DNA of 64,000 nt from Spirochaetaceae bacterium (GTDB lineage: Bacteria; Spirochaetota; Spirochaetia; Treponematales; Rectinemataceae): positions 122,329-186,328 of the forward strand of contig JANYKC010000015.1 in assembly GCA_025358255.1 (NCBI GenBank). Direction: 5' to 3'. This document shows positions 58,072 to 64,000 of this stretch, in pieces. Positions within the stretch are counted from its first letter, which is position 1. Every line of letters starts with the position of its first letter. The position numbers and the translations under genes were made by a program. The notes below the pieces were generated by a model. That model had not been told where the DNA came from. It made no database searches and was given only the letters and a program-made list of their open reading frames with translations.

Positions 58072-60095
58072 TTGGAAACCTCGAAGCTGTCTATGACAAT
58101 CCCATCGAGGTCCTTGACCTCGATCTTGGCAGTATGCTCGTCAACAAGAAGGACCCCATAGTGATTGCTCTTGGAAAAAAACATCGCGGTCGAATCCGGA
58201 TCCTCCACGGAATCCTTAGCCTGCAGGGGCGCTCCGCCGCCACCAAACACGAAATATTCCGTGCCATTGTGCGCGCGGCGCTCATAGAAATGGTCATGTC
58301 CGCTGAACACCATATCCACCTGCCAACGTGGATCCTCGAGAATCAGCGCTAGGGTATCGCGGATCGGGAACTCCACCAGGGGATCGGGATGGGAAGCTGA
58401 ACCCGCGGTGTAGAGGGGATAATGGAGGGAAACGAACCTGAACTCGATGCCCGATCCTGAGAGAGCGGACGCGGCCAGCGTGCTTTCAAGCCATGCCAGC
58501 TGGGCGATTCGCTCGGCATCACCCGAGGCGCGAGCCAGGATATTGCTGTTCAGCATGATGAAAAGGGTGTTTTCCTTGTTGACCGCATACCATTTCTCGT
58601 TTCCGCTGTCATTGAGAGGCAGGTCGAAATGGTCATAGTACAGGATTGCCTCACCCTCGTGGTTTCCTGGAACCGGAAATATCGGCGCGATCTTCCGCAA
58701 GGGTGCCGTGATATCGTCGAAAAGCTGCCACTGGGCGGGATCGGTGCCGCTTGAAACCATATCACCGGTATGGATGACCAAATCGGGGCTTTCGACCGTC
58801 GTCAGGCGGGAGACGATCTTCTCATGATAGACACTTCCGTCACGTGAATCCCCGTATACGGCGGCCTTTACCGGTGTCGGCGAAAAATCCGTCGCTCCGA
58901 CCGAACTGGCGGTGGCACCGACCGCGCCCGAGTAGCCTGGAACCGAAAGCCCTGTTGCAGTCACCAGTGTCGCGAGGCTGCCTGTCGACTTCAGGGTGTA
59001 GTCTCGGGCCACCCTGTTGGTAAACTGGCCATTGGGATCATTGATATACTCGACTACATTCGTCGTGTCCATCGAGGCGCTTCTTGCCTGGACACCCGAA
59101 TAGCCGAGAGCAACGCTGGAATTGTCGGTAGCCTGGACCTGGATCAGGTTGCCCAGCACCACCATGTCCGTCCCAGTAAAGGACCCGCCGCCCGCGCCGC
59201 CCCTTTCCTCGTAGCAGTTGATTCCGAAATTGCTGTCGGCGAGGGTGACTCCTTGCGCGAAAACCTTGGAGTTGTCCTTGGCGGAGATGCCGATGCCGAC
59301 GTGGTGTATCAGGCAGTTCTTGATATCGACGCGCGATGCCCCTTCCCCGACGGATATGCCCTTGTCTGTGATATCGTAAATAAGGCAATCCTCGACGGTG
59401 CCGACCGATGACTCTCCGGTCGGATAGAAGGCGACGCCGAAATCGATGCCATCGACATTCCAGATGGAGGAATTCCTGATCGTGCATCCCCGTATCAAGC
59501 TCCCTTCCGGCGAATTGTCGAAATCGATGCCGTCCCCGATCATGCCCTCGAGCAGGCAATCCTCGATCGTCGTGGGAGTCCTCACGAAATGTATCTCGTA
59601 GTAGTTGCTAACATGGACACGGCTCAATGTCGCCTTTGCCGCATTGTCCGCGAACACGATCGCAGGAATCGCGATCGTATAATCGCTGAGTGACGAGTCC
59701 TCGACAATGAGGGTCGCACCGTTTATCGCGACGAGGGGGGCCCCCACGACGGTAGCGTGCCGCACTTCAAGCGATCCGCCACCGGCCACGGTGATCCCTC
59801 CCCAAACTCCGCCGCCTTCCCGTTCGCAGACAACGGGGTTATCGGCGGTGCCCTCGATCCTGACGCTAGCCCCGTCGGCGGCTGTTATCTTGAAATTCCC
59901 CAACGCGGTTATTTTCGTTCCGGCCGCCAATTCGAGGTCCTCTCCGGGACGAAGCTCAAGGTTTTCGGTCAGGTATATGTCACCGGAGGTTGCGATGGCG
60001 CTTTTTGATGCGAGGCTGCCTTCATCGGAGCATGCCAGGACGAAGGAAGCAACTATGCAGGATGCCAATACAAAGGCCCTTGGATACAATATCAT
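58068..60095 (-). CDS. Lipoprotein with beta-helix and metallophosphoesterase domains
   Basis: The 675-residue protein has a lipobox (FVLACSDE). Residues about 40-380 are right-handed parallel beta-helix (pectate-lyase-like repeats with SLIRGCTIRNSSIW and DIKNCLIHHVGIGISAKDNS). The last 270 residues are a calcineurin-like phosphoesterase with GDSRDG, VIHTGDMVSSG, VPGNHEGE, SLHYPLY and FSGHDHFYERR. This combination would act on a surface phosphoester or phosphoprotein. The start is one base after the DUF4956 stop. Confidence 0.88.
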   Translation of the reverse strand: MILYPRAFVLASCIVASFVLACSDEGSLASKSAIATSGDIYLTENLELRPGEDLELAAGTKITALGNFKITAADGASVRIEGTADNPVVCEREGGGVWGGITVAGGGSLEVRHATVVGAPLVAINGATLIVEDSSLSDYTIAIPAIVFADNAAKATLSRVHVSNYYEIHFVRTPTTIEDCLLEGMIGDGIDFDNSPEGSLIRGCTIRNSSIWNVDGIDFGVAFYPTGESSVGTVEDCLIYDITDKGISVGEGASRVDIKNCLIHHVGIGISAKDNSKVFAQGVTLADSNFGINCYEERGGAGGGSFTGTDMVVLGNLIQVQATDNSSVALGYSGVQARSASMDTTNVVEYINDPNGQFTNRVARDYTLKSTGSLATLVTATGLSVPGYSGAVGATASSVGATDFSPTPVKAAVYGDSRDGSVYHEKIVSRLTTVESPDLVIHTGDMVSSGTDPAQWQLFDDITAPLRKIAPIFPVPGNHEGEAILYYDHFDLPLNDSGNEKWYAVNKENTLFIMLNSNILARASGDAERIAQLAWLESTLAASALSGSGIEFRFVSLHYPLYTAGSASHPDPLVEFPIRDTLALILEDPRWQVDMVFSGHDHFYERRAHNGTEYFVFGGGGAPLQAKDSVEDPDSTAMFFSKSNHYGVLLVDEHTAKIEVKDLDGIVIDSFEVSK

Positions 60096-60096
60096 A

Positions 60097-60810
60097 TCAG
60101 TCTAGGTTCCCCGCGCCTGGGGCCAGGCTGACGGTCAAGTTCGCGCTTTCCATCTGGACGGCGGTCCGCAGCCGGAAAGCCAGATCGAAGGCATCAACAC
60201 CGAAGGGAACGACGAGGTCATAGGTGAGGATCCGGTTGTTCTGCTTTATCTCGATGGACTCGAAATGCCACAGGACAGCCAATTCCTGGAAAACCCCTTC
60301 CAGGTCCTTGCGGACGTCGTAGTCCGAAGTCCATTTTATGAGAAGGCGGTACTTGCGCGGCCGGTTGCCGATATGTCCAAATCCTGTAAACCAAAGGATG
60401 AAGATGCATGCGGAAGCGGCTATCGCGAAGATGAGGCCGAGGAAATAGAAACCCAGTCCACATGCCATTCCGACCACTATGGAAATGAACAGGAATGCCA
60501 TTTGCCGGGTGCTTTGGACAGCGGTGCGGAAGCGGATGATGGATACGGCGCCGACAAGGCCGAAGGCACGGGCAAGGTTGTTGCCGACAATCATCATGGA
60601 CCCGGCGATCGCGATGGCTAGGAGCACAAAGGACTGCATGGTAACGTCCCGGTCATGTTCCTTTCCATTTGTCGTTTTGTAGACTTGCGCGATAAGCGCG
60701 CCAAGCAGCGCGGCGAAGGCCAGTCCAAAGACCGCCGCAATCGGATCGAAATTGACCTCCAATATCGATCCGGCGCTTTGAAGCAATTGGGTCATGAAAT
60801 CCCCGCTCAT
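60097..60810 (-). CDS. DUF4956 membrane protein
   Basis: The 237-residue protein has about four membrane helices in the first 140 residues and a soluble alpha/beta C-terminal domain. DUF4956 marks are ARAFGLVGAVSIIRFRTAVQSTRQMAFLFISIVVGMACG and the soluble KWTSDYDVRKDLEGVFQEL. In many genomes DUF4956 accompanies VTC-type polyphosphate polymerase and CotH genes. The start overlaps the beta-barrel gene stop. No VTC gene lies within the window. Confidence 0.88.
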   Translation of the reverse strand: MSGDFMTQLLQSAGSILEVNFDPIAAVFGLAFAALLGALIAQVYKTTNGKEHDRDVTMQSFVLLAIAIAGSMMIVGNNLARAFGLVGAVSIIRFRTAVQSTRQMAFLFISIVVGMACGLGFYFLGLIFAIAASACIFILWFTGFGHIGNRPRKYRLLIKWTSDYDVRKDLEGVFQELAVLWHFESIEIKQNNRILTYDLVVPFGVDAFDLAFRLRTAVQMESANLTVSLAPGAGNLD

Positions 60811-61823
60811 AATTCGATTTCCGTGCCGGCGTCCCAGGAGAACCCGGGTACATTGCCCAGGTCATCCACCGCGACACCGCCCCAAAGCCAAAGCGACATG
60901 CCCTTGAAAGGTATGCAGCGAGCGCCGATGACCGCCCTGATGGCCGCCTGGCCGGGCGAGGAGAGGTCCGGGATCCTTGCCGAGGCCTGAATGCCCGGGA
61001 GAAGGACTGCCTCACCGAGATCGATGCGGTATCCAGCGGTGATCTCTCCGGCTCCCCAGACCACGATACCCGCCGGAGCGTAGTCAGGGAATGACCATGG
61101 CGTCGGGTTGGGAAGCGTGCCGGTGGCTGCCTCGATGGACCAGACCAATGCGGATTCAAAGTCCCCGACAAACAATGACCCCATTGCGTGCAGGTCGATG
61201 TGGGTGCCATTCACCGGATCGGCAATCTGGAGGGGCAGGACGGCTCCGGACAAGGCCAGGAGCCCGTCACGCTTGTCGAAATGGAAAGCCAGGGATAGGC
61301 AGGCCGCGGGCCAGAGTCCTTCACCCTGGTAGCGGATGGCCAGATTCGCCGAAAGGGGAAGTCCGTTCTTGTGATACTCAAGGCCCAGCGATAAAGACGG
61401 GTCTTTGGAGACGAACCCCATCTCATCCGCGATCACGTCGGTGATTCCATTCGAGGCCCCGAGTCGGCCTGTGCTGGAGCGGAACAACCTCGGGCCAAGC
61501 CTCGCCTTCAAGTAGCCAGCATTGGCATAGGCGATTCCGGACCGCCATCCGATATAGCAAGAAGAGAGGTCGAGGCTCGAGCCGTTCTTCATTCCTATCC
61601 CGAAGGATGCGGAGACTTGCTCTGCCCAATCAACCACACCGCTCAGTTGCCCGTCCAAGGCCAATGGAGCCGCTTCCGTCGATTCGAGGGCGAAGGAGAC
61701 GCCAAGCCGCGTCGTTACCAATTCCTTTTTCCCCGCGTCTAGTTTGGTTGTCTGGGCGGATGCCACCGTAGCAAAGAGGCACATTCCAAAAACCAATGCG
61801 CGTGTCAACAAACGTGACAACAT
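60807..61823 (-). CDS. Outer-membrane beta-barrel-like protein
   Basis: The 338-residue protein has a signal peptide (cleavage after TVASA) and a beta-rich sequence with alternating hydrophobic residues: FALESTEAAPLALDGQ, ASFGIGMKNGSSLDLSSCYIGW, SLGLEYHKNGLPLSANLAIRY and GVAVDDLGNVPGFSWDAG. No specific family is recognised. It sits between CotH and DUF4956 genes in the operon and probably supports or anchors the system in the outer membrane. Confidence 0.7.
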   Translation of the reverse strand: MLSRLLTRALVFGMCLFATVASAQTTKLDAGKKELVTTRLGVSFALESTEAAPLALDGQLSGVVDWAEQVSASFGIGMKNGSSLDLSSCYIGWRSGIAYANAGYLKARLGPRLFRSSTGRLGASNGITDVIADEMGFVSKDPSLSLGLEYHKNGLPLSANLAIRYQGEGLWPAACLSLAFHFDKRDGLLALSGAVLPLQIADPVNGTHIDLHAMGSLFVGDFESALVWSIEAATGTLPNPTPWSFPDYAPAGIVVWGAGEITAGYRIDLGEAVLLPGIQASARIPDLSSPGQAAIRAVIGARCIPFKGMSLWLWGGVAVDDLGNVPGFSWDAGTEIEL

Positions 61824-61833
61824 TCTCTCACCC

Positions 61834-63825
61834 TCACTCTTTCTCGAATACAGCGGTCAATTCCTTGTCTCCGCCGAGAACAATCTCTATCGCCGCGGTC
61901 GTGCGGTCATCACCGACCCAGTTGGAGAACTTGTATCCAGCCGCCGGTTTTGCGACGACCGGCACGGGAATATCCCTGAAATAGGTTCCGGTCCAAGGGT
62001 ATGGCGCGCCGACCACACCGGGGGTAGCGGCGCCTATCTCGACTCGATTCACCGTGATGGTGCCACCGGCCCCCGGAAGAGTGGAGACGCTGAGCTTGCC
62101 GGTGCCGCTGATGCCCATGGACCAATTGGTATTGAAATAGTCAATGGCGGAGTCGAGGGCGCCGAGCGCCTCGGAGCGTAGCCGGGCGTTCTTCTCGAAT
62201 TGCTCGGCCCAAAGGTAGAAATCCGTGCCGTATCCCCATCTCGCTATATGGTAGGGCAACTCCTGAAGCATGGGGAGGGTAAGCTCACGGATCTTCGGTA
62301 TGGCATAGGCGGGCTTCAGGATCGTGTTCATTATGTCGGCGATTCGATTGAGGAAAGAGATGCGGAACGAGGCATTCCAGACAAGGTAGCCTGCGGGGCC
62401 GTAAACGTTTTCAAATATCTTGTCCGCTTGCCCGCCGGTACCCGTACCCAGCAATTGGTCCCCATCGATCACCAGCCAGCGCCAGCGGCCATCCTTGGCA
62501 CCCGTTCCGCCTCCCGATCGCAATCGCCAACGCTTGTCATTATGGTTGTCCGGATATATCTGAGCCAGGAAACAATGCATGGCGGCCGAGTAATCGATGA
62601 AATTCTCCATATCCATCATGGTCGCCGCGCTCGCCAAGTCGGCGTCGCTGAGCGCTGCGGTCTTCCCTGAAGTCGCCGCATCCAATTGGGCCAAGAGGGA
62701 CGCATAATGCAATCCATCACCGGAATCGTATTTGGTATTGACATAGAAATCGAGATCTTCCTCTTCCGTTGCGTCCAAGCCATGCTTCTCCGCGAGATAC
62801 TGCTTGGAATAGATATCCCGCAACATATACATGCCCCAATATTCGCCATTCAGGAAAAGGACGGTCGGGCGTGATCGCTGCACGTCCAGGCCCAGGGGCT
62901 GGACCAATCGCTGGAATATGTCGTCGCCGATCAAGCAGCTATACCAGGTGCTCCCCCCCGCACGGAGCTTGAATTTCTCGAAACTAGTTTGTCCATCGTC
63001 GAATAGGTCGTGCTTGATATGCGAGGACCCGTATTCGCTGCGTGCGTAAAAATCAAGGGCATGCATTGGCTGTCCCCGTGCCTGGCCGCCGATCCTGATG
63101 CCCATTCCCGACTGAAACTCGATGGCTCCGCCAGGATCGTATGCCTCCACAATCACCGGGCGCTCCCAGAGCGGTCCCGATTGGGAATAATTGCCGTACA
63201 TTCCGGCAAAGGCGTCAATGGGCAAGTCAAGGTCGTACGATTCGCCCGGAACCAGGATTCCGGATTTGTAGCCAAGAATGCGCGAGGGATCGGAATAGGC
63301 GCTGAACACCGCCATGGTGTTCCCGTTGCCGAACCGGGAGTCGACCCAGAAAGTGCCGGATTCCTCGACAACCATGCTGCCGTCGCTGCCACAGGCTTTT
63401 GCCCGGATGATTGTCGCCTTTTCAACCGGCTCCGTCGGCCTGATCCACTTCCCCCCCCACCAGCTGAACAAGTCCGTTGTTCCGAAAGGATTGGGGATTT
63501 CCGAGGTTTTTATCTCGGAGAAATAGTTGGGATCCTCGTCCCTGTTTCTGATCTTGATGGGTTTGGTGTAGACATAGGTCGTCGCCGCTTCGCCGGCCTG
63601 GGAAGCCACCGCTCCCACATGCTCTGCGTTCGGTTCGGATCCGTCGAGCGTATAGTATGCAGTCTCTCCGGGAAGGAGGTTGAACTCCAGGTAGAATTCC
63701 TCGGAATAGAATCCTCCAGTCTTGGAGAAAAGCGGCTTCCTGACATCGGGCAAGGAGCTGGATGCACATGAGAAGCAGATCGCCCCGATCAGCCCGATAA
63801 ACGCGATCCTGCCCTTGCCTCTCAT
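61834..63825 (-). CDS. CotH-family kinase lipoprotein
   Basis: The 663-residue protein has a Cys after a hydrophobic leader (ICFSC) that could be lipidated. N-terminal YYTLDGSEPN is a chitobiase/HEX C-terminal-type domain. The CotH domain follows with GIRIGGQARGQPMHALDFYARSEYG, FLNGEYWGMYMLRDIYSKQYL and GRWRWLVIDGDQLLG, holding the Asp-containing catalytic motif. The C terminus is an InlB-type repeat (AAGYKFSNWVGDDRTTAAIE). CotH kinases phosphorylate extracellular proteins (B. subtilis CotB). The first gene of the operon. Confidence 0.9.
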   Translation of the reverse strand: MRGKGRIAFIGLIGAICFSCASSSLPDVRKPLFSKTGGFYSEEFYLEFNLLPGETAYYTLDGSEPNAEHVGAVASQAGEAATTYVYTKPIKIRNRDEDPNYFSEIKTSEIPNPFGTTDLFSWWGGKWIRPTEPVEKATIIRAKACGSDGSMVVEESGTFWVDSRFGNGNTMAVFSAYSDPSRILGYKSGILVPGESYDLDLPIDAFAGMYGNYSQSGPLWERPVIVEAYDPGGAIEFQSGMGIRIGGQARGQPMHALDFYARSEYGSSHIKHDLFDDGQTSFEKFKLRAGGSTWYSCLIGDDIFQRLVQPLGLDVQRSRPTVLFLNGEYWGMYMLRDIYSKQYLAEKHGLDATEEEDLDFYVNTKYDSGDGLHYASLLAQLDAATSGKTAALSDADLASAATMMDMENFIDYSAAMHCFLAQIYPDNHNDKRWRLRSGGGTGAKDGRWRWLVIDGDQLLGTGTGGQADKIFENVYGPAGYLVWNASFRISFLNRIADIMNTILKPAYAIPKIRELTLPMLQELPYHIARWGYGTDFYLWAEQFEKNARLRSEALGALDSAIDYFNTNWSMGISGTGKLSVSTLPGAGGTITVNRVEIGAATPGVVGAPYPWTGTYFRDIPVPVVAKPAAGYKFSNWVGDDRTTAAIEIVLGGDKELTAVFEKE

Positions 63826-63832
63826 GGCATTG

Positions 63833-63861
63833 AGTATACCATGGACAGCTTCGGTGCGAAA
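63833..63861 (-). promoter_or_regulatory. Candidate promoter of the CotH operon
   Basis: The minus strand has TTTCGC, 17 bases and TATACT (63838-63833), ending eight bases before the ATG at 63825. A start near the ATG would be leaderless. Confidence 0.35.
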
Positions 63862-64000
63862 GGAGGCGCGTTGCCTCATAATTAATCTAGCCGAAATGGC
63901 AGGCATGCCTCATAAGTAAAACACGACGAAAGCTTTCATCCTGGCTTCCCAGTAGCTTAACAGGCAGGGGGCCGCCAATGGAGCTTTCAATGCGGGCCAA

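Noticed and set aside
1..64000. CRISPR array, prophage or insertion sequence with a transposase
   Set aside because: No regularly spaced repeats, cas genes, phage structural genes or transposase were seen.

Overview
The window is a high-GC bacterial chromosome segment, most likely from a spirochaete (Treponema/Spirochaeta-type lineage). The clues are a core periplasmic flagellin of the FlaB type, a flgF-flgG-flgJ rod cluster whose FlgJ lacks a muramidase domain, an LA_2272-type surface-repeat protein, many lipoproteins with loose lipoboxes, and several lineage-type proteins of unknown function. Species cannot be fixed from sequence alone. No CRISPR array, prophage or transposase gene was seen.

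Layout. 1-9.2 kb: housekeeping and signalling genes (partial DUF4838-like protein, lipoprotein MsrB, PilZ protein, membrane histidine kinase, hemolysin-III-like protein, aminotransferase, DUF445 protein, GAF-GGDEF diguanylate cyclase). 9.1-20.6 kb: a divergent cobamide locus. The minus arm is cobU-cbiR-cobS-cobD-cbiB. The plus arm, behind an adenosylcobalamin riboswitch, is cobQ-cobT-btuFCD-cbiA. No corrin-ring genes are present, so the locus imports, salvages and remodels corrinoids. 20.6-31 kb: two EamA exporters, a cyclase, an M90 peptidase, an SDR enzyme, the LA_2272-like protein, a frameshifted FecR-like pseudogene, an archaeal-type UMP kinase, a cyclic-nucleotide/nucleoside-phosphorylase-like fusion, and a LiaF-like protein. 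31-34.2 kb: a repeat-rich segment with a GH63-like glycosidase and a candidate orphan structured RNA.

34.2-36.3 kb: a three-gene iron-sulfur sensory cassette (DRTGG protein, RsbW-like ATPase, [FeFe]-hydrogenase-like protein). 36.4-42.5 kb: flaB behind a sigma-28-type promoter, a 542-residue unknown protein, then recR-ybaB-dnaX and the SRP RNA on the minus strand. dnaX has an A10 run placed where slippage would give a gamma-like truncated product. 42.5-43.5 kb: four tRNA-Ser genes and one tRNA-Arg; three of the serine genes are each followed by a copy of a 155-160 bp att-like element bounded by a repeat of the tRNA 3' end. 43.6-53.5 kb: a solute-binding lipoprotein, dus, tatD, a Wzz-like protein and pyrG-lptC-lptA-lptB. 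53.8-56.6 kb: the flagellar rod genes and rsmG. 56.9-63.8 kb: a five-gene minus-strand envelope operon with CotH kinase, beta-barrel, DUF4956, beta-helix metallophosphoesterase and a degenerate CotH-like lipoprotein.

Superimposed on the genes are several small non-coding repeat families: a 97-bp palindromic repeat (three copies), a diverged ACGCAGAGG-type inverted repeat (four copies), the tRNA-associated element (three copies) and single large palindromes. Several genes have a good -10 box only 5-10 bases before the start codon and no Shine-Dalgarno, suggesting leaderless transcripts.
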